64,000 nucleotides of DNA from UBA1952 sp965246855 (GCA_965246855.1 CBDFFP010000001.1:98179-162178), one strand, 5' to 3'. Counted from the first letter of the stretch, positions 34,317 through 43,566 are shown. The notes: generated by a model from the sequence alone, not told the origin. Program-made: numbers and translations.

Positions 34317-34336
34317 TCCAAAAAAACAGCCCCGCG

Positions 34337-34600
34337 CTAGTAATGCACCTGTATCACCGATTGCAGCGGAATCAGGATGCCGCCCTTGAGCTGCAGGTAT
34401 TTTTCGGTTACGCTCCACACGGTGGTTTCCACTTCGCAGGGGCCTTGCGTGGTCTCAAACGTAATGGCCGTTTTCCCCTTAAACTCATTGCCTAGGCGGG
34501 CGGCATACTGAAGTTCTTCGTGCCACTTCCGGGAGTTGTCCACAAAAGCCGGAACAAGTTTCAGGTCGGGGATTTCTTCTTTCTGGATAAGACGTGGCAT
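34337..34600 (-). CDS. Conserved small Bacteroidota protein of unknown function
   Basis: 87 residues, cytoplasmic. The body has an LQYAARLGNEFKGKTAITFE segment followed by CEVETTVWSVTEKYLQLKGG and a closing IPLQSVIQVHY. The last part, a strand-turn-strand with LKGG-x-IP, recalls a family of 80-90-residue Bacteroidota proteins that I remember without a named function. The short length and beta-rich pattern suggest a small barrel. It is monocistronic, between a terminator and the TonB receptor. Confidence 0.72.
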   Translation of the reverse strand: MPRLIQKEEIPDLKLVPAFVDNSRKWHEELQYAARLGNEFKGKTAITFETTQGPCEVETTVWSVTEKYLQLKGGILIPLQSVIQVHY

Positions 34601-34694
34601 GGGGAGAGACAGGGAGGGAAAAGAAACGGAAAAGCGGAAGCGGTTTTAAAAGTAGCGCGCCGCCCGCGATATCGCGAAATGAGCGGTGGAAATT

Positions 34695-37115
34695 TTAAGA
34701 TTGCTTTGCCACGAAGCCCAGCGGAACCACCAGCGTGAAGGAGATATTCCGCCCCGCGCCCCACACGCCCGCGCGGCCCGTAGCGTTGTTCACCGCCGCG
34801 TATTTGAGGCGGCTTAGGTGGGATTGCCATGCGGCATCCGTCAGGTTTTGCGCGGAAAGAATCAGGTCGCACAAGCGCCGCCCGCTGCTGCTTACCACCG
34901 ATACGCCCGCGCCCGCCGACCACAGCCAATAGCCCGGCGTATTTGTTTCGGTTTCATAGGCGTTGAAGATGCGGTTCTGCGCCGCGTAAAAATCTAGCCC
35001 CGTTTTCACGTAGCCGTTGCGGAAGAAGCGGCCCATTTTCGCCTTGTCGGCGCGCACGTCGCTCATCCACCGGAACGGCGGCATCAGAGGCAGATAGCGC
35101 ATAGAATCCGGCGCGTTCAACAAATTTCCGGCCACGTAGGCAAAGGTGTTTTGGAAGTGCAGCCAGTGGAGCGGATGCGGGTGCAGATCAATAAAAAGCT
35201 CCCCGCCCAGAAGCGCCGCATTGCCCTGCACAAACTGAAATGCCGCGCGGTTTTCCGGGTTTTCCAGCGTCGGGATGGAGTCTGTTCCGCCTGCTGTCAG
35301 CAGCTTGCGGATAAAGATGTAGTTGGCGATGCGGTTGTAGAAAAGTGCCGCATCCACCAGAAGATGTTCGTTGGAAAACGTCGCGCCTAGATCCACTTGG
35401 TAGCTGCGCTCGGCTTTCAGATCGCGGTTGCCGTATTCGTAACGGAACGTCCCTTCGTGAACGCCGTTCGCTGCCAGTTCCGCAATGTTGGGCGCGCGGT
35501 AACCGGAAGCCGCATTCACCCGCAAAGTCAGCTTTTCAGACGGCGTGTAGGACGCGCCCACGCTGCCGGAAAGGTTTTGGAAAGACCGCGTAAACGGCGC
35601 AAACCGCGCGTATCCCGAAGCGTCCGTCAGTCCTTCCGACTGAATGGTGCGGGCGTCAAACCGCAGTCCGCCGCTCCACAGCCAGCGACCTTTTTGGTGG
35701 CGGATTAAAGAGTAAAGTCCGCCTTCCTGCAAGCGGTAATCGGGAATCAGAAATTCCGCGCCGAGGTTGCGGTTTTGCTGCATCATCCCACCGCTGCCGA
35801 GGGCAATGCTCCAGCCTCTTTTCTCTGCCAAAACATAGCGCAGGTCGTAAGTGCCGGTACGCAGTTGCAGGTAGAGGCCCGCCGCGTCGGGGTTCAGCAC
35901 ATCGCCGTATTCGCGACGTACGTTTTCCTGCCCGCCCAGCGTCAGGTTCAGCCGGTTACCGTTGCGGAAAAACAGGCTGTTGCTCCAAACAATTTTGCGG
36001 TGGCGGATGCGCTGCGCCGGAATGTCCGGCGTGTAGGAATTGGCGTCCGCAGAAGCTGTTTCTGTTTCCGCCACGCCATTGCGATTCACCGCGCGGATGA
36101 AACGGCCCATGGCCGAATCGCGGTCTCCTTCCACCAAACCCAAGTGTTGCGTAAACTGCGAGAAAAGAATCTTGCTGCTGCCTTTGCTTCCAGCAATTCC
36201 CACCGCGCCGCCGAAATTGAGGTTCTGGAAACGGCTGTTGAACACGCGCTCGTCGTAGCAGTTTTGATAATCCTGCGCTTCTTTTCCGGTGGCCCAGCCA
36301 TTCCACGAAAAGCCGCCGCGCGTATTGCCGCCAAGGCGGCCATGCAGCGCGCGCAGTCCGCTGTTTGTCTGGTAATTCATCAGCACCTGCCCGCGCATTT
36401 GGCCCTGCGGAACAGGGTTGTCGGTCAGGATATTTATCACGCCCGCAAGCGCATCCGAGCCATACGCCAGCGAGGCGGGGCCTTTGAGGATTTCCACGCG
36501 CTCCACCTGATAATCGTCGGCTTCCAGTCCGTGTTCGTCACCCCATTGCTGGCCTTCCTGCCGGATGCCGTCGGCGATGACTACGGTGCGGTTATAGCCC
36601 AGCCCGCGAATGACGGGTTTGGAGATGGCAGGGCCGGTGCTTATCTGGCTTACGCCGGGCACGCGGGTGAGGGCATCCACAATATTGGTGCTGCCGTTTT
36701 GCAGCATTTCGGCCTGCCGGATGGAAGCGATAGCCAGTGGGGAACGGCGCTTTTCCGTTGCGCTGCCAGAGCCGGTTACTACCACTTCCCCGCTCTCCAC
36801 AACGGCGTCTTTCAGCGTAAAGGAAAGCGGCGCTGTTTGCGGAACAGAAACCGTGACGAGCAGGTTCCGGTAACCCATAGCGCGCACTTGAACAGCGTGA
36901 TTTCCGCGCGGCAGATTTCGGAAAGAGAAACGTCCGGCAGAATCGCTGACAGCGGTGAGGCGCAGATCGGAGACTTCTATTTCAGCACCGGCGAGCGGGC
37001 TTCCGGCTTCGTTTTGAAGAATGCCTTTCAAGGCGGGGGTTTGCTGCGCGTAGGCAGCGGTTATGAGGAGCAGGCAAAAGACCATAACGGCCCCTTGCCT
37101 TAAAAAGGTTTTCAT
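34695..37115 (-). CDS. TonB-dependent outer-membrane receptor with carboxypeptidase-like domain
   Basis: 806 residues. A signal peptide (VMVFCLLLITAAYAQQ) precedes a CarboxypepD_reg-like domain (24-110; LKGILQNEAGSPLAGAEIEV) and a plug domain (SIRQAEMLQNGSTNIVDALT, PVIRGLGYNRTVVIADGIRQ), then a 22-strand barrel ending NISFTLVVPLGFVAKQS. The closest functional hint is the small His-rich gene 83 bp upstream in the same direction, which points to metal or metal-chelate uptake; that is inference. Several RGLGYNR-type receptors of this kind are annotated as metal-related. Confidence 0.9.
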   Translation of the reverse strand: MKTFLRQGAVMVFCLLLITAAYAQQTPALKGILQNEAGSPLAGAEIEVSDLRLTAVSDSAGRFSFRNLPRGNHAVQVRAMGYRNLLVTVSVPQTAPLSFTLKDAVVESGEVVVTGSGSATEKRRSPLAIASIRQAEMLQNGSTNIVDALTRVPGVSQISTGPAISKPVIRGLGYNRTVVIADGIRQEGQQWGDEHGLEADDYQVERVEILKGPASLAYGSDALAGVINILTDNPVPQGQMRGQVLMNYQTNSGLRALHGRLGGNTRGGFSWNGWATGKEAQDYQNCYDERVFNSRFQNLNFGGAVGIAGSKGSSKILFSQFTQHLGLVEGDRDSAMGRFIRAVNRNGVAETETASADANSYTPDIPAQRIRHRKIVWSNSLFFRNGNRLNLTLGGQENVRREYGDVLNPDAAGLYLQLRTGTYDLRYVLAEKRGWSIALGSGGMMQQNRNLGAEFLIPDYRLQEGGLYSLIRHQKGRWLWSGGLRFDARTIQSEGLTDASGYARFAPFTRSFQNLSGSVGASYTPSEKLTLRVNAASGYRAPNIAELAANGVHEGTFRYEYGNRDLKAERSYQVDLGATFSNEHLLVDAALFYNRIANYIFIRKLLTAGGTDSIPTLENPENRAAFQFVQGNAALLGGELFIDLHPHPLHWLHFQNTFAYVAGNLLNAPDSMRYLPLMPPFRWMSDVRADKAKMGRFFRNGYVKTGLDFYAAQNRIFNAYETETNTPGYWLWSAGAGVSVVSSSGRRLCDLILSAQNLTDAAWQSHLSRLKYAAVNNATGRAGVWGAGRNISFTLVVPLGFVAKQS

Positions 37116-37198
37116 TGGATTTTTTCGTTTAAAAAGAGGAAATGCGCAACCGCTTTCCTACCAGAACGGCAAGAAAAGCGGACGGCAAAAGCATAACG

Positions 37199-37546
37199 TC
37201 AGGTAGTAAAACCCGGACGCGGTGGGCCTCTTCCCGAAATAAACGAAGCGCTGCGGACAAGCCACAAATGCGGCGCGGCGCCGTGCCGAATGGCAGGCCG
37301 GGTGATTTTTTCTCCAAAAGAAAACACCAGTGCCGGAGGCGCGCTGAAATCCGGCAGCGTGAAGTGCAGGAAATCGCAATGGTGGTGTTGCGGCTCTATG
37401 CAAAGTCCTTTGCGGGAAGCACCGTGTGCATGAACGGTATCCGTGTGGCCTGCAAACTGATGCACAAGCTCTTTGGCCGTTCCACCAAAAAGCAGCACCA
37501 AAGCCAGAAAGCAGGCAAGGGGTTTGGAGAGGAAAGAATGTTTCAC
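37199..37546 (-). CDS. His-rich small exported protein, TonB-receptor partner
   Basis: 115 residues from a GTG at 37544-37546. This start is favoured because a TACCTTTG box lies 14 nt upstream and a signal sequence or membrane helix follows it (LACFLALVLLFGG). The mature part carries HQFAGHTDTVHAHG and EPQHHHCDFLHF, ten His and two Cys in 40 residues, and ends with a GRGPP-type tail. Proteins of this style precede TonB receptors in other Bacteroidota. Metal binding is likely from composition; the ion is unknown. Confidence 0.68.
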   Translation of the reverse strand: MKHSFLSKPLACFLALVLLFGGTAKELVHQFAGHTDTVHAHGASRKGLCIEPQHHHCDFLHFTLPDFSAPPALVFSFGEKITRPAIRHGAAPHLWLVRSASFISGRGPPRPGFTT

Positions 37547-37559
37547 ATGCGGATGGTGG

Positions 37560-37587
37560 CAAAGGTATTTCAGGCACGTAGCGCAAA
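37560..37587 (-). promoter_or_regulatory. Promoter of the His-rich/TonB operon
   Basis: On the minus strand: TTTG at 37584-37587, 16 nt, then TACCTTTG at 37560-37567. It places transcription near 37553 and so decides for the GTG start of the His-rich gene. Confidence 0.55.
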
Positions 37588-37664
37588 CCTTTCCGGCCCG
37601 GAAACTGTTTTTGTCTTTGCAACAATTAAACATTTCGCCTTCCGCGCGGCGGCGGTATTCCGCC

Positions 37665-37672
37665 TACCTTTG
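37665..37672 (+). promoter_or_regulatory. Candidate -7 box TACCTTTG for citrate synthase
   Basis: Matches TAnnTTTG, 61 nt before the citrate synthase ATG. It supports the internal ATG rather than the long upstream extension of the open frame. Confidence 0.5.
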
Positions 37673-37733
37673 GCCCCACTCTCAAGGAGGAGAACCTTTT
37701 TTCTCTTTGCCTTTCATTCTCCCAAAACCACTC

Positions 37734-39056
37734 ATGGGCTACGTAAAAGAACGCTTTAAAGAGGTTGCCGACAAGCTTTCGGCAGAAATCAAAACCCTGA
37801 TTGCCGAGCACGGCGAAACATCGCTGGGCGAAGTAACGCTGGCACAAGCCTATCAGGGCGCGCGCGGTATTCCGGCACTTGTTACCGAAACTTCGCTCTT
37901 GGATGCCAACGAAGGCATCCGTTTCCGGGGCTATTCCATTCCCGAACTGAGCGCAAAATTGCCCAAAGCCGACGGCGGCCTAGAGCCTTGCCCGGAAGGA
38001 CTTTTTTATCTGCTGCTGACCGGCGACCTGCCGAGTGACGAAGACGCGGGCCATATCTCGGCTACTTGGGCGCGCCGCTCGCATGTGCCAAATCACGTGT
38101 TTCAAGTTATTGAAGCGCTGCCTGTTTCCACGCACCCGATGACGCAGTTTTGCGCTGCTGTTCTGGCGCTGCAAACAGAAAGTAAGTTTGCTGAAGCCTA
38201 CGCGGCAGGCATTTCCAAAAAAGAATACTGGAACTATACCTACGAGGACACGATGACGCTGATTGCGCGGTTGCCCCGTGTAGCGGCTTATATCTATCGC
38301 CGGAAATACAAAAACGGAGAGCACATTCAGCCCGATGGCATGTTGGACTGGAGCGCCAATTTCGCGCACATGCTGGGCTTCCAGGACGAGCAGTTTAAAG
38401 AGCTGATGCGCCTGTATCTCACCATCCACTCCGACCACGAAGGCGGCAATGTATCAGCGCACGCCACGCACCTTGTTGGCTCAGCGCTGAGTGACCCGTA
38501 CTTGTCTTTCTGCGCAGGAATGACCGGTCTTGCCGGCCCGTTGCACGGACTTGCCAATCAAGAAGTAATTCGCTGGATTGAGGAATTGCAGGAAACGCTC
38601 GGCACGCTGGAGCCAACAAAAGAACAGATTGCCGACTACATTCAACGGACGTTGAAAGAAGGTAAAGTAGTGCCCGGCTACGGCCACGCGGTGCTGCGCA
38701 AAACCGACCCGCGCTTTACGGCGCAGATGGAATTTGCGAAAAAACATTGTCCCGACGACCCGACGGTGAAAACCGTTTGGAACGTGTATGAAGTGGCACC
38801 GCCAATTCTGGAAAACACCGGAAAAATCAAAAACCCGTGGCCAAATGTGGATGCGCATTCCGGCGCGCTCCTGAAGTATTACGGACTGGTGGAAGAAGAT
38901 TTCTACACCGTCTTGTTTGGCGTGAGCCGCGCGATTGGTGTGTTGGCTTCGCTGTGCTGGGACCGCGCGCTGGGCCTCCCCATTGAACGGCCAAAATCGT
39001 TCACGACGGAGTGGGCCAAGGCCTACGTGGCAAAGAGCGAAAAAGCAACCGCCTAA
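37734..39056 (+). CDS. gltA: Citrate synthase (mitochondrial-type)
   Basis: 440 residues; condenses oxaloacetate and acetyl-CoA in the TCA cycle. GIRFRGYSIPEL, DHEGGNVSAHATHLVGSALS, PLHGLANQ with His271, PGYGHAVLRKTDPR with His318 and VDAHSGALL with Asp373 give the full catalytic triad. The length and the NVSAHA segment match the eukaryote-like type found in Bacteroidota rather than the hexameric NADH-sensitive form. The open frame begins 87 codons upstream, but the ATG at 37734 follows a promoter box and fits the family. Confidence 0.95.
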   Translation: MGYVKERFKEVADKLSAEIKTLIAEHGETSLGEVTLAQAYQGARGIPALVTETSLLDANEGIRFRGYSIPELSAKLPKADGGLEPCPEGLFYLLLTGDLPSDEDAGHISATWARRSHVPNHVFQVIEALPVSTHPMTQFCAAVLALQTESKFAEAYAAGISKKEYWNYTYEDTMTLIARLPRVAAYIYRRKYKNGEHIQPDGMLDWSANFAHMLGFQDEQFKELMRLYLTIHSDHEGGNVSAHATHLVGSALSDPYLSFCAGMTGLAGPLHGLANQEVIRWIEELQETLGTLEPTKEQIADYIQRTLKEGKVVPGYGHAVLRKTDPRFTAQMEFAKKHCPDDPTVKTVWNVYEVAPPILENTGKIKNPWPNVDAHSGALLKYYGLVEEDFYTVLFGVSRAIGVLASLCWDRALGLPIERPKSFTTEWAKAYVAKSEKATA

Positions 39057-39192
39057 AGGAAAATCTTTTTTAGCAAGAATGGTCTCTGTGAAAACGGGGG
39101 CCGTTTCTGTTTGGAAAATTCTTTGGCCCCCTCTCTGCAAAAACACTTCTTTTGCAGTCGCGCCGAACAGGCAATGCAACCCCGCACCACGC

Positions 39193-40362
39193 ATGAAAGA
39201 CCACGTCTCAGAAGTTGCGGTACCAACAGCGGCAACACCCAAATCCGTGTATTTGCCCGGCCTTAACGGCATCCGGGCGATTGCGGCACTGGCCGTAGTC
39301 CTTTCTCACACGAGTTTTGAATTAGCCAGCTTTGGACTTAACAATCATATTTGGGATAGGGATACCACAGGCAAGCCCATGGGGTTGCGACTAGCAGCGC
39401 ATGGCGTAACCATGTTCTTTACGCTCAGCGGTTTTCTCATTTCCTATCTCGCACTGAAAGAAAAAGAGGTTTCCCGCCTGCAGGTAAAGGCGTTCTACAT
39501 CCGCCGCCTGCTGCGTATTTGGCCGCTCTACTACCTGTATTTTTTTGTCTGCCTCGCGGTCATCTTCGCGTTCCATCTCCCTTACCCGGCGTCCTCTATT
39601 CCGTTTTATATTTTCCTGGCGGCTAACATTCCTTTCATTCTAGGAAAAACGCTGCCGCTCCTGGGCCATTACTGGTCGCTGGGCGTGGAAGAGCAGTTCT
39701 ACCTGTTTTTCCCGCAACTGGCAAAGATTTCCAACCGCATGTTTCTCCGCGTTGCCATCGGAGGAACCGCATTTCTGCTTTTGTTGAGGGGGATTTTTCT
39801 CTTCCTGCGCATTCGCTACCAGATAAGCCTGCCCCACCTTGCCCTCTCCGTAACCCGTTTCCACATTATGCTGATGGGCGTCATCGCAGCCATTCTGTAT
39901 TACCAGGGGAACGAGAAATTCATCCGCATCTGTACACACAGAGTAACCCAAATGCTGGCGTGGCTGGTAGTAGTGTCCTTGGCCATCAACAGGTTTTACG
40001 TTCCGGCGGTAGACACCGAAGTGGTTGCACTGGTAACCGTTTGCCTGATTCTGGGGCAGGTAACCAAGCGCAATAACATCATTAATCTGGAGAATAAAGT
40101 CTGCGATTTTATCGGGAAGATTTCCTACGGCATCTACATTATCCATCCCCTGCTCACCTTCGGACTGGCCAGGTGTTTGCCCCCCTTGCAGCCCGACCAA
40201 CCCCTGAATTATCTACTGGTTTATGCGGCAGTGCTGGCCCTGACGCTGACGATGGCCTACCTCTCCTACAACTTCTACGAAAAGCGGTTTCTGAAGATGA
40301 AGTCGCGCTTTGCGGTTATCAAAAGTCAGAACACCCGCGGCAACAACGAGACGACAACGTAA
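39193..40362 (+). CDS. Acyltransferase 3 family membrane protein
   Basis: 389 residues, polytopic inner-membrane acyltransferase (OafA/YrhL-like) that modifies surface sugars or lipids. The family opening YLPGLNGIRAIAALAVVLSH carries the catalytic His. FTLSGFLISYLAL, FYIRRLLRIWPLYYLY and HYWSLGVEEQFYLFFP are diagnostic. About ten helices follow. An ATG at 39193 (MKDHVSEVA) gives a short cytosolic lead; an earlier ATG at 39079 is less likely. The acceptor cannot be told. It ends 17 nt before the convergent smpB gene. Confidence 0.9.
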   Translation: MKDHVSEVAVPTAATPKSVYLPGLNGIRAIAALAVVLSHTSFELASFGLNNHIWDRDTTGKPMGLRLAAHGVTMFFTLSGFLISYLALKEKEVSRLQVKAFYIRRLLRIWPLYYLYFFVCLAVIFAFHLPYPASSIPFYIFLAANIPFILGKTLPLLGHYWSLGVEEQFYLFFPQLAKISNRMFLRVAIGGTAFLLLLRGIFLFLRIRYQISLPHLALSVTRFHIMLMGVIAAILYYQGNEKFIRICTHRVTQMLAWLVVVSLAINRFYVPAVDTEVVALVTVCLILGQVTKRNNIINLENKVCDFIGKISYGIYIIHPLLTFGLARCLPPLQPDQPLNYLLVYAAVLALTLTMAYLSYNFYEKRFLKMKSRFAVIKSQNTRGNNETTT

Positions 40363-40379
40363 CCGCACATCCGCTTCCA

Positions 40380-40823
40380 CTACGCATCTCCGCTCCGCAA
40401 GCTCCTTTGCACGTCGCGCTCCTTGATGCTCTCGCGCTTGTCGTGAAGCTTTTTGCCGCGCCCCAATCCAATGTCCATTTTGGCGTAGCCGTTCTCGTTG
40501 ATGAAAATAGCGAGCGGCACAATCGTAAACCCCTTCTCCTTGATTTTCTGTTCCCATTTGCGCAGCTCTTTCTGCGTCAGCAGCAGCTTGCGGTCATACA
40601 CCGGAAGATGCCCGGCATAGCCCGCGTTGGCATATTCGGCAATGTGCAGGCCCTTCACCCAAAGCTCGCCTTTGTGGAAAAAGCAGTAGCTGTCCGAAAA
40701 GCTCACGCGGCTCATGCGGATGCTTTTAATCTCCGAACCGGTCAGCACCATGCCCGCCGTCAGCTTCTCCTCAATGGCGTATTCATAGGTGGCCGGGCGG
40801 TTTTTAAGGTAAATGTTTTTCAT
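40380..40823 (-). CDS. smpB: SsrA-binding protein SmpB
   Basis: 147 residues; brings tmRNA to stalled ribosomes. The OB-fold body (NRPATYEYAIEEKLTAGMVL, GSEIKSIRMSRVSFSDSYC, LWVKGLHIAEY) and the basic tail region (DRKLLLTQKELRKWEQKIKE, IGLGRGKKLHDKRESIKERD) match closely. The ATG overlaps the accD stop by four bases, so it is translated from the accD message. The tmRNA gene itself is not in the window. Confidence 0.96.
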   Translation of the reverse strand: MKNIYLKNRPATYEYAIEEKLTAGMVLTGSEIKSIRMSRVSFSDSYCFFHKGELWVKGLHIAEYANAGYAGHLPVYDRKLLLTQKELRKWEQKIKEKGFTIVPLAIFINENGYAKMDIGLGRGKKLHDKRESIKERDVQRSLRSGDA

Positions 40824-41668
40824 TTCCCAAACCAGTCAATCGCTTCCGCCAGCTTCGCCTTTAAATCCTTCCGCTCCACGATAAAATCCAGGAAGCCGTG
40901 TTCCAACAGAAACTCTGACTTCTGGAAACCTTCCGGCAAATCGCGCTTAATGGTCTCCTTAATCACGCGCGGGCCGGCAAAACCAATAAGCGCCTGCGGC
41001 TCGGCAATGTTGATATCTCCCAGCATGGCGTAAGACGCTGTTACGCCGCCCGTCGTCGGGTCGGTCATCAGGGAGATATACGGCAGCCCGGCTTTGGCTA
41101 GGCGCGTCAGTTTAGCGCTGGATTTCGCCATCTGCATCAGCGAGAACGCGCTCTCCATCATGCGCGCGCCGCCGCTTTTGGAGATAATCATAAACGGCAG
41201 CCTGTGCGCAATCGCGTAGTCAATGCCGCGCGCAATCTTCTCCCCCACCACACTGCCCATCGAGCCGCCGATAAACTGGAAATTCATACAAGCTATCACC
41301 AGCTTCCGGCCCGAAACTTCGCCCACCGCTACCGTCATCGCATCCGTCAAACCGGTGACTTTCTGCGCGTCCACAAGGCGTTTCTCATAAGGCCGCTGGT
41401 CTACGAAACCCAGGAAGTCCACCGGGGCAATGTTCTCAAAAAGCGCTTCGCCCTTGTGGTCGTCGAACAGGATTTTAAAGTACTCCGCCGAGTTGATGCG
41501 GTTGTGGAAGCCGCATTTCGTGCACACCCACAGCCCCGCTTCCAGCTCGCTTTTCGTTACGATGGTCTTGCACTCCGCGCACTTGTGCCAGAAGGCATCC
41601 GGCACTTCCCGCTTCTCATCGGTGCTGGTCAGGACTCCCTGACGGATTCGGCGAAACCAGGTGGACAT
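40820..41668 (-). CDS. accD: Acetyl-CoA carboxylase carboxyltransferase beta subunit
   Basis: 282 residues; with AccA transfers carboxyl from biotin to acetyl-CoA, the first step of fatty-acid synthesis. The N-terminal zinc ribbon has Cys30, Cys33, Cys49 and Cys52 (HKCAECK and VCTKCGF). The crotonase-fold body shows MNFQFIGGSMGSVVGEKI, SKSGGARMMESAFSLMQMAK and GGVTASYAMLGDI. The start is the ATG at 41668; twelve upstream codons are spurious. It overlaps smpB by 4 bp. A 41-nt array lies about 140 nt upstream. Confidence 0.95.
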   Translation of the reverse strand: MSTWFRRIRQGVLTSTDEKREVPDAFWHKCAECKTIVTKSELEAGLWVCTKCGFHNRINSAEYFKILFDDHKGEALFENIAPVDFLGFVDQRPYEKRLVDAQKVTGLTDAMTVAVGEVSGRKLVIACMNFQFIGGSMGSVVGEKIARGIDYAIAHRLPFMIISKSGGARMMESAFSLMQMAKSSAKLTRLAKAGLPYISLMTDPTTGGVTASYAMLGDINIAEPQALIGFAGPRVIKETIKRDLPEGFQKSEFLLEHGFLDFIVERKDLKAKLAEAIDWFGK

Positions 41669-41811
41669 AAGCGGATTTTTGTTTGAAACAGAAAAGGGCA
41701 TTTCTTAGGGAAAACGGGCGGCGAAAATACGGGCAAAAACGAGCGGCAGCCTTGTTCCTGCTTTTCCGGGTATTCCGCTTTTGGGGAGGAGGGAAAAAAT
41801 GTTCTTTTAAA

Positions 41812-41912
41812 CCTTCCCGATTTTGGAACGAATGGAAAAACCTTCCCGATGGCCTTCCTAATTTTGGAACAAAGGAAAAAACCTTCTTTTATGCCTTCCC
41901 GATTTTGGAATA
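41812..41912. repeat. Tandem array E: 41-nt unit, about 2.5 copies
   Basis: CCTTCC blocks followed by GATTTTGGAA (or AATTTTGGAA) start at 41812, 41853 and 41894, spaced 41 nt; a second CCTTC block recurs at 41841 and 41882, again 41 apart. The array is AT-richer than its neighbours. It sits in the 416-base gap upstream of accD. Confidence 0.8.
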
Positions 41913-41979
41913 TAATACAATAATCTTGTGATATTCCTTTTGTTCTGGCGCGAGGAGGGAGTTACAATGTATCATTCGT

Positions 41980-42060
41980 AGGGACACGCTGCGCGTGTCC
42001 GCCGAAAATGCACGATGTGCGGACACGTACGATGAATATGCGGACACGCGCAGCATATCC
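41980..42060. repeat. Cluster of GGACACG palindromes
   Basis: GGGACACGCTGCGCGTGTCC is followed by two more GCGGACACG copies, the last in GCGGACACGCGCAGC. It is related to the element at 15177-15195 and lies 3' of pyrB. Confidence 0.65.
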
Positions 42061-42084
42061 ATACCATACATTATCCATTGTTCA

Positions 42085-42999
42085 TTATTCATTGTCCTTC
42101 CGTCCCACCATATACAGCACCGCCATTCTCACCGCCACGCCGTTTTCCACCTGTTCCAGCACCAGCGACTGACCCGAATCCGCCACGTCGGAACTCAGTT
42201 CCACGCCGCGATTAATCGGGCCGGGGTGCATAATCACGATTTCTTTTTGCAGGCTGTCCAAGAGGCGGCGGTCAATGCCGTAATACAGCGCGTATTCGCG
42301 CAGCGTAGAGAAAAGCGGCTTGCTTTGGCGCTCCAGTTGGATGCGTAAAACATTGGCCACTTCGCACCATTCCAATGCTTTGCGCACATCGTAGAACACG
42401 CGCACGCCGAGGTCTTCAATGCTTTTGGGAATCAGCGTGGGCGGGCCGCAAACCGCCACTTCCGCGCCCATTTTGGTGAGCAGATAAATATTGCTCAACG
42501 CCACGCGGCTGTGCAGAATGTCGCCGACAAGGACGATTCTTTTCCCCGAAATCCCGCCCAATCTTTCCCGGATGGAATAGGCATCCAATAAGGCCTGCGT
42601 GGGATGTTCATTCGTTCCATCGCCCGCGTTCACGATGCTTGCATCAATGTGGCGACTAAGAAAATGCGGCGCGCCGGAAGCCGAATGGCGCATTACCACA
42701 ATGTCCACTTTCATGGCCAGAATGTTCTGCACCGTATCAATCAGCGTCTCGCCTTTGGCGACGGAAGAGGAGGATACGGCGAAATTCACCGTATCCGCGC
42801 CGAGGCGTTTTTGGGCCAGTTCAAAGGAGATGCGCGTCCGTGTAGAATTCTCGTAAAAGAGATTCACAATCGTGGTGTCGCGCAGGGCCGGAACTTTTTT
42901 GATGGGCCGGTTCAACACCTGCTTAAACTCGTCGGCAGTGGTAAAAACCTGTTCAATCGTTTGCGGCGAAAGGTCTTTGATGCCGAGCAGGTGTTTCAT
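42085..42999 (-). CDS. pyrB: Aspartate carbamoyltransferase catalytic subunit
   Basis: 304 residues; makes carbamoyl-aspartate in pyrimidine synthesis. The carbamoyl-phosphate loop STRTRISFE is at residues 52-60. The VAKGETLIDTVQNI block, HPTQALLDAYSI, GDILHSRVALSNI and MHPGPINRGVELSSDVAD complete the family pattern. The start follows pyrR by 18 nt, so they form one operon. No pyrI regulatory chain is adjacent. Confidence 0.96.
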   Translation of the reverse strand: MKHLLGIKDLSPQTIEQVFTTADEFKQVLNRPIKKVPALRDTTIVNLFYENSTRTRISFELAQKRLGADTVNFAVSSSSVAKGETLIDTVQNILAMKVDIVVMRHSASGAPHFLSRHIDASIVNAGDGTNEHPTQALLDAYSIRERLGGISGKRIVLVGDILHSRVALSNIYLLTKMGAEVAVCGPPTLIPKSIEDLGVRVFYDVRKALEWCEVANVLRIQLERQSKPLFSTLREYALYYGIDRRLLDSLQKEIVIMHPGPINRGVELSSDVADSGQSLVLEQVENGVAVRMAVLYMVGRKDNE

Positions 43000-43017
43000 T
43001 TTTCGGGGGAGAAATTC

Positions 43018-43566
43018 TTAGGAAAACGGGGCTTTTTGTTCTTCCAGATACACAACGTCTTCGCCGGGAGCCTCGCCCCACAACAAGCGTACGCGCCGCG
43101 ATTCGTAGGTGTCCATAGCGAAGCCGCTGTAGTCGGGCTGCACGGGAAGCTCGCGGCTAAAGCGGCGGTCTATCAGGGCCAGCAATTCTACTTTCTGCGG
43201 ACGGCCAATATCCAGCAAGGCGTCTATCGCCGCGCGGATGGTGCGCCCAGTGAAGAGAACATCGTCTATCAGGACAACGGTTTTGCCTTCAATCGGGAAC
43301 GGAAAGCGCGTTTGGGAAGGCAGGCGAAGGGAAGTGCCCTGGTGTAAATCGTCGCGGTAAAAGGTGGCGTCCAGCGTGGCGTAAGGAAGATTTTCCACGC
43401 CGGAAATTTCCCGCAAAATCCCCACCAACCTATCCGAAACGGCCACGCCGCGCGGCTGAATGCCGACGAGAATCGTGTTCTCAAACTGCCCGTGCACTTC
43501 CACCAACTGATGCGCCAGCCGGAGCAGCACGAGGCGAAGCTGATGGGAAGGAAGCAGGATTTTCAC
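43018..43566 (-). CDS. pyrR: PyrR: pyrimidine operon regulator / uracil phosphoribosyltransferase
   Basis: 182 residues. The PRPP motif VVLIDDVLFTGRTIRAA (98-114) and IQPRGVAVSDRL match PyrR, which in Bacillus binds leader RNA to attenuate pyr genes and also has UPRTase activity. It is the first gene of pyrR-pyrB. I looked for a PyrR-type anti-antiterminator in the short leader and found none, so regulation by attenuation here is not shown. The C-terminus is weakly conserved and rich in acidic residues. Confidence 0.92.
   Translation of the reverse strand: MKILLPSHQLRLVLLRLAHQLVEVHGQFENTILVGIQPRGVAVSDRLVGILREISGVENLPYATLDATFYRDDLHQGTSLRLPSQTRFPFPIEGKTVVLIDDVLFTGRTIRAAIDALLDIGRPQKVELLALIDRRFSRELPVQPDYSGFAMDTYESRRVRLLWGEAPGEDVVYLEEQKAPFS

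Noticed and set aside
37473..37733. N-terminal extension of citrate synthase
   Set aside because: It overlaps the divergent His-rich gene and both promoter boxes and has no homology to the family.
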